Assembly: GCA_963922205.1 (NCBI GenBank)
Contig: CAWUHX010000062.1
Coordinates: 124,001 to 188,000, forward strand
Direction of reading: 5' to 3'
Length of the DNA stretch: 64,000 nt
DNA from: Romanomermis culicivorax
Taxonomy: Eukaryota > Nematoda > Enoplea > Mermithida > Mermithidae
A model generated the notes under the pieces. The model did no database searches, was not told the origin of the DNA, and worked only from the letters and a program-made list of their open reading frames with translations. The translations under genes and the position numbers were made by a program. This document shows positions 45,141 through 57,053 of the stretch, one piece after another (position 1 is the first letter of the stretch; every line of letters begins with the position of its first letter).

Positions 45141-46000
45141 TTACAATTTTTTCCTTGCCACGATGTTAATAGACTCCCTGCCATCCAATGAAAAGGCAAA
45201 CTTTTTTTCACACCCGCTTGGCTTCATTGGTATATATTCGCAAGAAACAATGTCCATATTTTCTCTTTTCACCAAATACATAATTGTACATTTGTTGAAC
45301 AATGTCACTGGACCATGACCAATCGCCATATTTGTCATATCTTCTTCTGAAAGGACACTTTGATCTATAATGCATCGAATATTGTCTACGGAACCTGGAA
45401 TTTGCATATCTTCCGTAAAATTCATTTTGGCTTCGAATTCAGCAATCTTGTTTTCTGTATAGCATCGGAATTCAGCTTTCAAAAATCCTGTATAAAGAGT
45501 AGCTGCTGTGATGAATAATTGACCTCCGGGTTTCAAGAGTAAGGCCAATTCATGAAAAGCATGTTTCAATTCCTGTTCGGTCAGAAAATGCAGAACAAAT
45601 TCACATAGTATAGCGTCGAATGTCCCATAATCGAGTTTCTGAACAATATCATCTTCAGGAAACTTGCCAACTAATAATTTCACGCAATCCTTTTTTTGAG
45701 GCATGTCATCTTCAATCTGTTGAATCAAAATTTTTAAATGCCTATCATCCAAATCTACAGCCCAATAGTTGGAGGCACCGCGTTTCAAAGCTTCCAAGCA
45801 TACAATGCCGTAAGCAGGACCAATTTCCAAAACTTTAGAATGTGGTTGGATGGCAATGTCGATGAAAGATTGAGTTTCTGGCCGTACAACCAAGGACATG
45901 CCGAACATTTGATTCATGGTTGGATAACGTCCATCGATGCCCAAAGCAGGCAATTTTAGATTCTGGGTTTCAACAGCGATATGTGCAGTAATACCTTACA
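45141..46000 (-). CDS. Class I SAM-dependent methyltransferase, bacterial-type
   Basis: The open frame runs from about 46000 to the stop at 45141 without interruption. The Rossmann-fold signatures are clear: motif I VLEIGPAYGIVCLEALKRGA, the acidic end of strand 2 (YWAVDLDDRHLKIL), a motif IV-like FDAILCEFVLHFLTEQEL and post-motif LLKPGGQLFITAATLY. These bind S-adenosylmethionine. The substrate is not evident. There is no ATG at the start of the frame (the first ATG is in RYPTMNQMFGM, about 45920), and a pyrimidine tract ending CTGTAAG at about 46001-46010 could be an acceptor, so an upstream exon is likely. The domain resembles bacterial small-molecule methyltransferases, raising the possibility of old lateral transfer; AT-rich codon use is like the host. 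Confidence 0.75.
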
Positions 46001-46010
46001 GAAAAAAAAT

Positions 46011-46097
46011 TTATGAATATAAGCATATGCAATTAAGTACTTATATACATGGTGAAATGTATACAAGTACTTAATTGCAAATGCTTATATTCAAATA
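46011..46097. repeat. Near-perfect 40-bp inverted repeat
   Basis: Arms 46011-46050 and 46057-46097 pair almost completely around a 6-nt spacer; each includes AATTAAGTACTTATATACAT or its complement. It sits directly upstream of the methyltransferase exon, so it lies in its intron or promoter region. Too short for a typical MITE; no target duplication was fixed. Confidence 0.8.
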
Positions 46098-46666
46098 TGA
46101 CCTTCAACATTTAAAAATACATTATCATGAACATAAAAAATAACAAATTTCCCAATTTTTATACATGAAATGACCGCCCATCTATTTATGGAGAAAAATA
46201 TCATGGAACAAAAAAGCATATTGCAAATACTTTTAAAAATAGATAACAAAGTTTTGGTTGATTTACAGAAAGAGGCTTGGGGGCTTATCAATTATGAAAA
46301 TCGATATAATTCCAGTTTCATCTTTCCTAATACTGCAGGTTTTTTACTGATTTTCTTAACTTAATTAACTTTCATTTTAAAAAAAGGGGGAAAAGGCAAA
46401 AAAAGGTTGACCACAGGTGAACAAAAATGCGACAAATACATCCGAAGGTAAAAAACATTCAGCATATATATAAAATAGAATGCGAAAAACTTTGAAATAT
46501 GGGAACATCATTTCATCAAATATTTTTTTTCGATGCAGAAATCCATTGGTGATGAGGCATATAACGCAAATTGGCTGTTGATTTGGATCTGCTGACAAGC
46601 GTTTATCTTCTGAATTTATCAAAAAATTCCTTTCACTTGTCTTTTTTCTACATAAGGGACACGTGC
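46098..46666. other. Intergenic, nothing recognised
   Basis: AT-rich. A minus-strand frame (46676-46377) contains two CXXC-like pairs but no recognised domain. An upstream exon of the methyltransferase could be here but was not identified. Confidence 0.35.
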
Positions 46667-47882
46667 ATAATGTCACATGCCGACCAATTTTCCCAACGTC
46701 ATGTGATTCTCATCATGTTGATTATTTTGATCATCACTTTTTTTGTTTTGTTCATTGTTTTGCACATGCACTTTTCTGTTTCATTCTATTGTATTTTCGT
46801 TTATTTTATTTCTTTGTTGCAGGCAGACTACAGTACGCCCTTTAGCTAAAAACTTACGCCAAAACGTGCTCCACAGGCACATGGCGATTTTAGTTGCATT
46901 CCATGCACCTCTTATCAGCAAAATTAGCATCGTTTTTGTTATGCAAAAACGACTAACTGAGAAGTTTTTGCTGAAGAAGTTTGTATGCTTATCATAGGCA
47001 CTTCAAGTTGGCGTCTAGCTGCAGAAGTTAGCTCGGGCATCGAGAACTCTGCCCACGCCAGTGCTGTAGCTGAAAGAGTCCTTAAAAGGACATGTCGTTT
47101 TTATTTTTCACTCATTTTCAGGTTCACCCAGTTTTCACTTGGTTTTTACCCAAAAATATTAGGCCCTCATGTCCGCCCTCTTCAAATTTACACATTTTTA
47201 TTATACAACATTGCGTCCGCCACCTAATTTACATAAATTTGCCCATCCCGTATTTTGTGCCAGGTCGTTGCCCGCATTACATTTTTAATAAAAACAGTCG
47301 CACGCCGCCTCCAGTGTTTTTCATCAGTTGAGGAATTGAGTCGGAGCATCCCCACCCGTTCATCAACCCAAATCTCCAACCAGGGACCCCATGGCCCTTC
47401 ATCGAAATGCTCCAAGAAACAGGACTAGGTGAGTCTTCTCACTGGGTCATTATTGTTGTGCGTATATTTTGAGGAGCCCTTTCTAAGTCGGTTTTCCCCT
47501 GAGTTTTCCCCAGAAAAGAAGGGCTTCTTTCCCCTCGGGTTTGGGCTAAAAAGGGATAGTCTGGTTCACAATGGGGTCCAGAGTTGGGTCATTTCATGGA
47601 TGACCTTGTCCCCATTCACACTGAGCAGGACCCAGGGATTGTCACCCCTAACCTGGCCGCGTTGTCCATTATTCTACAGCAGTACCCTCAGAGCAACATC
47701 TCCTATAGCCAGTACTAGCCGGGTTAGGTTCTGAACAAGTAAGAAAAGCCATCCAATTGGGGGTCGCAGCCTGTCACTCACTGTGATAGGGTCAATCAGA
47801 CATGGTATCTTCCATCAATGTGACTGGGGAATAACATTTCCACCCAAACCGGACAGGGCTTTTCCACTTGACGTGACAATAA
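46667..47882 (+). mobile_element. Long solo LTR 6 (family with TGTCAC...GTGACA ends)
   Basis: 1,208 bp (46671-47878) starting TGTCACATGCCGACC and ending GACGTGACA, flanked by ATAA on both sides. Relatives are at 49183-50485 and 52333-53759. Internal landmarks: GAAGTTAGCTCGGGC, a CCTTAAAAGGAC block and a GGTTTGGGCTAAAAAGGG block. No retroelement coding region adjoins it. Confidence 0.75.
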
Positions 47883-48158
47883 CATTAGTGATTGATGGGC
47901 TATGGTAGCACAATGTCACTGGAAGAAAAGGCTGCAAGGTTAGTTATAGTGTATGTTTTGGACAGCTTTCCTACAGTATGTCAGAATTTCAGTCATCTCG
48001 GCTGAGTGCAATAAATATTCAACATTGTTCTTGTCCTGTATTCGATCTTCTCAAGTACAATTATATTTCAAATCTGGTGTTTGGATTCAGATGTCGATTT
48101 ACGAGTTAGTTTAAGGTACCCGTTTCAAAATTGGAATCAGTCTTTTGTGGTTGGGGAG
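47883..48158. other. Intergenic, nothing recognised
   Basis: Short AT-rich stretch between two repeats. Confidence 0.35.
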
Positions 48159-48477
48159 TGATGTGTTTGCAAATGCACATCATGCTAGTGCAAGTGCATT
48201 TAGTTTTAGGGCTTGTGTCTTCCACCCACATTTTCACATATTATTTTCCCTGCACTCGCGGACTATGTAAATTTATTATAGCACCATATTTTGTCTACAA
48301 ATATTTGGGCCATTGGCCAACTATTCATTCGTCTCATCTCATTTGTCTTCATTTCATCCTTGTTTACCATTGTTTGTTTATGAATAAATTATGCAAATCG
48401 GCCAGTGTAATGAATACCTCCACTACATCGTATGTGTGGGCCACCTGTAGAGGATAAACCTAGAGACCCTCACAACA
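48159..48477 (+). mobile_element. Short LTR-like or dispersed repeat (family C), copy 2
   Basis: Starts TGATGTGTTTGCAAATGCAC and ends GACCCTCACAACAG, paralleling 10476-10740. It has ATGAATAAATTATGC near the end. No flanking duplication. Confidence 0.45.
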
Positions 48478-48989
48478 GAGAATGCTAGAGTCCAGTCTCT
48501 GTAATGTTAGGCGTGGTTGTCTGTGAGGATGAGATGGGAGTAACGCAGCCTCAAGAATGAGGGCTAGCGGATGCAACACAGTCACAGACATTGGGGTACT
48601 ATAGGTAGAAAATGCTACTCATAACCTCCACCTTTTATGCTACCGAGCCTATCACATAGAGTGACTGCCCATAGATGATGATAGAGACTCCAGCAATCCT
48701 AGTCCTGGAAAGGGCCTGGTGGAGAGCTGGAACCTTAGTCCTACTGGGAAGTCCCTGGGAAGGAAAACCCGATAGAAGACTAATGGCGTAAATTGACGGA
48801 GGAGTAGGAGAGAGGAGCAATTGGGGCCCAAGCCTAATGGTATGGCTCATGGACAAAACTTACCAAAAATATGCAAATTAATTAATTCATTAAAATTTAT
48901 ATCTAAGGATGTTGATGTAAAGCCGCTTCGAGGTTGATCCAGGCTCTTTCGTATCAAAATACGAGTTTGTTGAGATTTTCATGAACTGA
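48478..48989. other. GC-richer unassigned stretch
   Basis: Contains CpG-bearing text and a 73-codon minus-strand frame without recognised domain. Possibly retroelement debris; no family could be named. Confidence 0.25.
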
Positions 48990-51830
48990 AAGTGGGTCTG
49001 TTTGAGCATTTTTTTCATTTGTTTTTTTTATTTTACTAATTTTTTGTTTTGTAGCTTTTCTCTTCTGTTTTACTTTATATTCATTTCTTTACATATTTTT
49101 TGTTTTTTAGCTTGTTTCTTTCCCTTTTTATTTATATTCATTTGTTTACTTATTTTCCGTTTCATATCTTTTTGCTTCTATTTGTCACGTGCCAATCAAT
49201 TTCGCCCAACATCACCTGATTTCCATCATGTTGGTATTTTATGTTTTTGGCCACTTTTTATTTGACAGTTGCTTACTTTTATTTCATGTCGCTTACATGC
49301 TTGTTGTTATTCTTTCCGCACATAGGCTACAGTGTGACCCTTTAATCAGAATTTCTGCCACGTGGTAAGCTCTACGAGCTCATGGCCATAATTGGAGCAT
49401 GAAGTACACGTCTTATCAGTAAAAACTAGCGACGTTTTTGTGATGCAGAATGACTAGTTGAGAAGTTCTCAAAGACCTTCATATGTTTAGCATAGGAATG
49501 AAACTCGTTCCCATTGATAAATGTATTCGAACTGGAAAATGTCTATGTGACCACAGGCATCTTCTGCACTGATTTCCGCTGCAAAAGTTAGCTTGGGCGT
49601 CATAAGCTCCGCCCAGGCCATACTGTAGGTCTACGAGGTCCTTAAAAGGGCCTGTTTTGTTAGTTTTTATGCTCATTCTCTGGGTTCTAGCTCACGTCCG
49701 ACTATATACCTCAGTCCGCGTCCTCCGTTGTCTTATTATTTGACAATAAATTTGAATATTCGCATCTGACTTGCACTCATCCCTGAATTTGCAAATCCAT
49801 TGCACTCACTGCATCCCTCACCCGGCCGGTATATAGAGAATACCCATCCCACTTAGTGCCTGGTTACTCCTGTCAACCATTCGTCAGATACTAAAGCATC
49901 GCCCCAACCTCTGAAATTATCCATCGCCGAACTGAGTGAACCATTCCCCAGTTTACCGACCAATATCCGAAAATCGCCAGGGACCGGTCGCCCTTGCGCT
50001 GAATCGTACTTGAGAAACGGGACTAAGTAAATCTTCTCATGGGATTATTGTTGTTGAGTATGTATTTTAGGGAACCCTTTTCCAAAGTCTGTTTTCCCTT
50101 GAGTCTCCCCTCAGTTAGAAGGGCCCTTGTTTCTCTTGGGTTAGGGCTAAAAAGGGGATTTAGGTTTACAATCAGGTCCCCTATATCAGGTCATTCCTTG
50201 AGTGACCTTGTCCATCTTTTATACTGAATGGGACCAGGGATTGCCACCCCTGACCTGGCGATGTTCTCCATTACTCTACAGCAGAAGCCCAGGACAGCAC
50301 CAAAGTACCCTATAGGCGTTCCTAAAGCCAGTACTAGCCAGGTCAGGTTCCTGAAACAAAAGACCAAATGGAGCCACCCAACGGGGCCACAGCATGTCAC
50401 TCACAGTGACATAGCCATATTTTTCTATCATTATGGTATGGGTTTTCCCATTAATGTGATTGGCCACATTTCACTGAATGTGACATGACTCCACTTTTCG
50501 TCTAATGCAACACACTTTACTTTATATTCATTTGTTTACTTACTTTTGGTTTCATAGCTTTTTTCTCCTGTTTTACTTTATATTGATTTGTTTACTTATT
50601 TATTATTTCATAGCTTTTTCTTCTATTTTACTTCACATTCATTTGTTCACGTATTTTTTGTTTTGTAGCTTTTTTCCTGTTTTACTTTATATTAATTTGT
50701 TTACTTATTTTTTGTTTTGCAGCTTTTTTCTTCTGTTTTACTTTATATTCATTTATTTGCTTATTTTTTGTTTGACAGCTTTTTTCTTCTATTTTATTTT
50801 ATATTCATTTCTTTGCTCATTTTTTGTTTCATAGCTTTTTTCCTCTATGTTACTTCACATTCATTTGTTTACTTATTTTTTGATTCATAGCTTTTTTCTT
50901 CTATTTTATTTTATATTCATTTCTTTGCTAATTTTTTTGTTTGATAGCTTTTTTCTTCTATTTTATTTTATATTCATTTCTTTGCTCATTTTTTATTTTG
51001 TAGCTTTTTTTCTGTTTTACTTTATATTAATTTCTTTGCTTATTTTTTGTTTCGGAACTTTTTTCTTCTGTTTTACTTTATATTCATTTCTTTGCTTATT
51101 TTTTGTTTGATAGCTTTTTTCTTCTATTTTATTTTATATTCATTTCTTTGCTCATTTTTTATTTTGTAGCTTTTTTCTTCTATTTTACTTCTTATTCATT
51201 TGTTTACTTATTTTTTGTTTTGTAGCTTTTTTTCTGTTTTACTTTATATTCATTTCTTTGCCTATTTTTTTGCAACTTTTTTCTTCTATTTTACTTCTTT
51301 TTCATTTGTTTACTTATTTTTTGTTTTGCAGCTTTTTTCTTTTGTTTTACTTTATATTAATTTCTTTCCTTATTTTTTGTTTTGGAACTTTTTTCTTCTG
51401 TTTTACTTTATATTCATTTCTTTGCTTATTTTTTGTTTGATAGCTTTTTTCTTCTATTTTATTTGATATTTATTTCTTTGCTCATTTTTTGTTTTGTAGC
51501 TTTTTTCTTCCATTTTTTATATTCATTTGTTTACTTATTTTTTGTTTTGGAACTTTTTTCTTCTATTTTATTTTATATTCATTTGTTTACTTATTTTTCG
51601 TTTTGTAGCTTTTTTCTTCTGTTTTACTTTATATTCATTTCTTTGCTTATTTTTTGTTTTGGAATTTTTTTCTTCTGTTTTACTTTATATTCATTTCTTT
51701 GCTTGTTTTTTGTTTTGTAGCTTTTTTCTTCCATTTTTTTATATTCATTTCTTTACTTACTTTTTTTGTAACTTTTTTCTTCTCTTTTACTGTATGCTCA
51801 CTCTTTTTCTCGTCTCACCTTAGCGACTAA
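48990..51830 (+). repeat. 57-bp minisatellite interrupted by a solo LTR
   Basis: Tandem units read TTTACTTTATATTCATTTG, then TTTACTTATTTTTTGTTTTG, then TAGCTTTTTTCTTCTATT. They occupy 49010-49182 and about 50515-51790, with a few shortened units. The unit of 57 bp is 19 codons, which keeps several phenylalanine/leucine-rich frames open; these are not genes. Confidence 0.85.
49183..50485 (+). mobile_element. Long solo LTR 8 inside the minisatellite
   Basis: Starts TGTCACGTGCCAATCAATTT within a CTTCTATT unit of the minisatellite and ends near GAATGTGACA (50485). Repeat units resume at about 50515. Same family as 46671-47878 and 52333-53759. No matching target duplication was found, so the right edge is approximate. 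Confidence 0.65.
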
Positions 51831-52328
51831 CCCGACAATTTTCGTGTCTCGTAGATGCAAGAGCAGCATAGGACCTACAGTATGCTTGCACTCTACATGT
51901 CTGGTGAAGGATATGATCCAATACATCCATAATGCTCGCACATGTTGGAAAAATGCGGAAAGTATCCTTTGCATATTTCAATGATCCCAAATGTTTTCGG
52001 TAGAGGTGCCAGAGGCGTTGGTAAAAATCTAAAAAAGAATTAAAGGATATTATTTTTTTTTAATTTTTCTTCCAACATCTACACCCTTTATAATAAATTT
52101 ATAAATTTTTACACATAACATATCATAGAATCGAATTTTATTCTCGAAAAAAGTCAAATCTTCTCCAAAAAATTAAATTTCACGGCATATGTGGCACCAA
52201 ATCAGAAAAAAATCTACCCCCAAATGAATAAAAACAAAGTAACAAGTAAGCAAAATTGTTCAATAGAGATGTATGGGGTAGCATATTTTGGAAATATTGG
52301 GTCCAGGTCCGGATCCAAAATTTCAAGG
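51831..52328. other. Intergenic, nothing recognised
   Basis: AT-rich DNA. At about 52275-52330 lies part of a dispersed word (GGGTCCAGGTCCGGATCC, CAAAATTTCAAG) that recurs at 53780 and 53900. Confidence 0.35.
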
Positions 52329-53763
52329 ATATTGTCACATTAAATGAAGGTGGAGCCATGTCACATTAAATGAAGTGGGAAATCAGTCACATTAATGGGC
52401 AAACCCGTACCATATCCCATAGGTAATATGGTCATGACACTGTAGATGACATGCTGTGACCCCGTGGGGTGGCTCCAGTATGTGTCTTCGTTTCGGGAAC
52501 CCAACCCAGCTGGTACTACCACAGGTAAACCTATGATGTACCTCGGCCTTATCCTGGGGTTAATGCTGTAGAATAATGGACAATGCGGGCGGGTCGGGGA
52601 TGCCAATCCTTAGTCCTCATTCACCGGAATGAGGGACGGTGCCACTCGAAGAATGGCGTACTGTAGGGGACCCGATTGTTAACCTAAATCCCCTTAGTGG
52701 CCCTGACCTTGAGGGTCTGAGGGCTTTCTTAACTGAGGGTACTTCCGGGGGAAAACTAGCTTAGGGGAGACTCCCACAAATATACCCTCAACAACAATAA
52801 CCCCTGAGAAGACTTACGAAAATTCTTCTCAAATTACTCGGCGCTGGGCGACGGGTTCGGGGTCAAATTGGGGTCCTACAGACGGCGATGTACGGGAATG
52901 GGAATCCGGGCAATTCGGCATGGGGTTCAGCGGCTGCTGATCGGCAGGCGGTGGTAACGGACGTTTCCTCGGCAGGGGCGACGGAGTTCTACGATTAATG
53001 GCGACGGGGACGGGTTCCTACGGTCGGGTTACTGTAGTGGTAGCATATATAAAGGTCCGAGGTGAGAATATGCTAATTTTATTCGATGTGCGGCAAGACG
53101 CAGTTGACAATACCAAATATAATAAAAAAATCGGATGACGGTGAAGGCGAACGCAAGGCTAAAGACGAAAACAGTTAGGCCCAATAATGAGTGACAAAAA
53201 GACGAAACATGCCCTTTTAAAGGGCTCCATAAGCTACAGTATGCCTTGGGCGGAGTTAACACTCTCCCAAGCTAACTTCTGCAGCGGAAATCGTTGCAGA
53301 AGATGCCTATGATCACATAGACATTTTCCAGTTCACAACGCTAAGCATTGGGGCGAGTTTTCACTCTCCAGGCTTAACATAGGAACGTCACTAGTGAGAA
53401 TTTCCAACTAGTCGTTTCAGGTTGCGAAACGTCTCTAGTTTTTACTGATAAGAGGTGCACGTTGTGCTCCAATTACAGCGATGAGCTCGGAGAGCTTATC
53501 TCTAACGGAAATTCTTGACTAGCGGGTACATACCGTAGTCTACGTGTATAACAAAATAATAATTCGAAACGGAAATAAAATGTGCGCAAAAGCAACAGAA
53601 ATAAACATAAAAAGTACACACACAAATTGCATGTAAAAATTATAAGAACGAAACGCAAAATTGACGCAAATTGCTGTAACACAAAACGTAATGAAAAACA
53701 TAATGAAAAATTGTGATGTGAATCACGTGACGTTCGACCAAATCCGTCGGCACGTGACAATAT
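52329..53763 (-). mobile_element. Long solo LTR 7, minus orientation
   Basis: 1,427 bp (52333-53759), on the plus strand starting TGTCACATTAAATG and ending GGCACGTGACA, flanked by ATAT on both sides. It is inserted in a CAAAATTTCAAGAATAT-type dispersed repeat. Internal order is the reverse of solo LTRs 6 and 8 (CCCTTTTAAAGGGC, CGAGCTCATCGC-type blocks). Confidence 0.75.
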
Positions 53764-54279
53764 CAAGCTTAGGTTCGGTCCAAAATTTCAAGAATATTGG
53801 GTCCAGGTATGAATCCAACAAAATGATTGGGTAATTTTGGGTCTCAATTGGGTTCTGGGTAGGGGTACCTGATACATCTCAAGTATTCGGTAGCATATCT
53901 GGTTCGGATCCACATCCAAAATTTCAAGAATTTCAATTTACATTTTAATTTCCATCAAAATTTCATCCAACATAATGGTCGGGTAATTTTGGATTCTCGC
54001 AGTCCCGTACATCTCTATTAATCACATTTTTTCTGTGTGCTAAATCCGCAACATATAAAAAACCAAGTTTAGAAAAAAATCCGAAATTGAGGAAGTAAAA
54101 AAAAAGAAAAAAAAACAAAAACAAAAAATATAAATTTTATAATTCGTCCCTTAATAACGTATACCCATTTTGGGACGGTTTCAATTTTTGGAAAATGGAA
54201 GAAGGCGGGCTTGTCTCCGAAATTCCGGGTGGAGTAATAGCTGGTTGCCCAGATATCTGAAAAATTTTTTTTCAATAAA
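53764..54279. other. Dispersed repeat words and AT-rich DNA
   Basis: GGTTCGGATCC and CAAAATTTCAAGAAT words recur at 53780-53950. No gene is recognised. Confidence 0.35.
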
Positions 54280-55170
54280 TAGATAAAAAACTTTCAAAAA
54301 TCATAAAAATTTAAATGAAAATAAAAAGCAAAAAAAAATCAAAAAATTCCAAAATTCAATGCTTTTGAATCAAATTTCAAAATTTAAAATTCGAAAATAA
54401 ACATTCAAAATATAGAAAAAAATCTAGAAATGAATAGAAATAAAAAATCCGAAACTAATAATTCACAACTCAAAATCAGAAAAAGAAAACTTAGAAATTA
54501 AAAATTAATAACAAAATATGAAAATAAAATTCAAAAAACCAATATCAAAAAAATGAAAATTTAAGAAGATTCAAGAGTTCAAAAATTTAAAAATAAATTT
54601 CCAAAAATTAAAAAAAATACTAAAAATTAAAAAACAAAATTCAGGAATTAGAATTCGAAATCAAAAATTAAAAAACTAAAATTCAAAGTTCTGAAACTAT
54701 AGCTCAAAAAATTAGAAAATGAAAATTCAAATCCAAAAATCGAAAATGAAAACTCAAAAACAAAAATTTAAAATTAAAAGATTCAGATTTCAAAAATTCA
54801 AAGTCAAAAATTAAAATTCAAAATTGAAAAAAATAAAATTTAAAATTCAAAATAGAAACAAATAAAATTTAGAATTTAAATTGAATCAAAATTCAAAAGT
54901 AAAAAACTTAGAATTCAAAATTCGGAAACTTAAATCATTCAAATTCAAAAATTAAAAATATTCAAATTCGAACAAAATTTCAAAAATCAAAAAATTAAAT
55001 TTTGAAAAAAATTTCGAAAATCCAAAAATAAAATTTGAAAATTAAAATCCAAAATTCAAAAACTAAAATTCAAAATTCCTAAACTAAATCCAGAAATTAA
55101 TAATTAAAATCAAAAAAAATTCAACATTCAAAAATTAATAATGCAAATTCAAAATTCAAAAATTCAAATT
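54280..55170. repeat. A-rich low-complexity tract (AAAATTCAAAAATT-type)
   Basis: About 900 bp almost without G on the plus strand, built of degenerate AAATTCAAAATT and AAAATTAAAA words. Simple-sequence expansion is the likeliest origin. Confidence 0.8.
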
Positions 55171-55359
55171 GATGAATTGTTTGTAATGGTATCTTTCTAC
55201 TATATTTCACTATATCAATTGTACAGCCTAAATACATATGTTTCTCTAATATCTCCTCATATGATACTTGGTTTTCTGATGTCAGGTTAGGGAAACCTTT
55301 TTTTTGTGATTACAGTATGTGCCACAAATCTTGCATGCACCCCTAACACCTCAGGCTTC
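55171..55359. other. Spacer between low-complexity tracts
   Basis: Ordinary AT-rich DNA; nothing recognised. Confidence 0.3.
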
Positions 55360-57015
55360 AAAAAGGCAACATGCCATACAAATGCCTTGCGCACTTTTGC
55401 ACCACTAATGTCATAAACGACACAAGCATCCCATGCAGCACAAAAGCCAGGCACACCACAAATGCAGCATGTGCCACAAAAGCCTCATGCATCACAAATG
55501 TCACATGCTCTACATGGGCCATAAACACCATTAATGCCACATGTGTCTCAAAGGTCTCATGTAGCACAAACGCCATAAATGCAACCAGCACCGCATGCAT
55601 CACAATGCCATAAACACCACAAACACCTCATGCATCACGGACGCCTGATGCACCACAATCACCACATGCACTACAAATGTTTCATGTGCTATACAGGCTG
55701 CAAACATTATAAACACCACATATTTCACAAACCCCACATGTCCCACAAATGCCCCATGCATGATAATTGCCAAAAACACTATATGTGCCATAAACTGCTC
55801 AGGCACCACAAATGCCACAAAGACCACAAGCACCTCGTGCATCACAAATTCCCTGATCGCCAGAGATGCCAACCCCCCTCCACCATGCCACAAACACTCC
55901 ATGGGCCACAAATATTATAAATAAGTGCCACAAAGACCTCATGACCGACAAATGCCACAAAGGCCTCATATGCCACAAATGCCATGAATGCAACAAATGC
56001 CACATGGGCCACAAATGCCACATGTGGCACGAATGCCAAAAATGCCCAATGCATCACAAATGCCGTATGGGGCACAAACGCCACATGTGCCCAAAATTCC
56101 TTAGGCTCCACAAATGTGACAAATGCCGCATGTGCCACAAGCCCATCATGGGCCATAAAGGTCTCATGCGCTACAAAGGCCACTAATGCCACATACCCCA
56201 CAAATGCTAATGGGCCACAGATGTCATGAACATCACATGTGCTACCAATGCCTCATGTGCCACAAGTGCCACAAATGCCAAAAAAGTTTTATGCTCCACA
56301 AATGTGACAAATGCCACATGTGCCACAAAGGCCTGATGCCCCAGTGCCACATGCCCCACAATCGCTAATGGAACACAAATATCATGAATGCCACATGTGT
56401 CAGAACAGCCTCATGCACCACAAATGCCACAAGTGCCACAAACAACATAAACACCACATGTGCCACAAACGTCTTACGCTCCACAAATGTGACAAATGTC
56501 ACATGTTCCACAAACGCCTCGTGAGCCTCAAATGCAATAAACTCCACATGCGCCAAAAAGGCCTTATGCACCACAAATGATACATGCCCCACAAACCCCT
56601 CATGGGCCCCAAAGGCCAGAAGGACCCCATGTGCTACAAACACCACATGCCTCAAAAACGCTTATGGGCCACAGATATCATGAACACCACATGTGCCACT
56701 AATGCCTCGTGTGCCACAAGTGCAACAAATGCCACAAAAGTTTTATGCTCCACAAATGTGACCAATGCCACATGTGCCACAAACGCCTCATGGGCCACAA
56801 ATGTCCTAAATGCCACATGTGTCACAAAGGCCTCATGCCCCAGAAACGCCACAAATGCAAGATGCCCCACAAATGCTAATTGCGCCACAAAAATCATGAA
56901 CACGACATTTGTCACAAAGGCCTCATGCATCACAAAAGGCACATTTGCCTAATGCACCACAAGTATCTCATGGGCCACAAAGGCCATAAGCACCACATGT
57001 GCTACAAACGCCTCA
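55360..57015. repeat. 9-bp-period satellite (CACAAATGC/CACATGTGC)
   Basis: A 1.6 kb tract of degenerate nonamers such as CACAAATGC, CACATGTGC, CACAAACGC and CTCATGGGC. A period of three codons and few T-start stop words keep frames open on both strands, giving Cys/His/Lys-rich and Val/Ala/Phe-rich pseudo-proteins. Confidence 0.85.
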
Positions 57016-57053
57016 TATGCCATGGATATCCAAAATTATAAACGCTAAATCTG

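Noticed and set aside
50505-51823. Several Phe/Leu-rich membrane-like proteins of 60-112 residues
   Set aside because: They are translations of a 57-bp minisatellite (19 codons) and shift with the unit.
55358-57000. Cys/His-rich proteins resembling zinc fingers, and antisense Val/Ala/Phe-rich proteins
   Set aside because: Frames are open on both strands because the satellite period is 9 bp; no start, splice or domain support.
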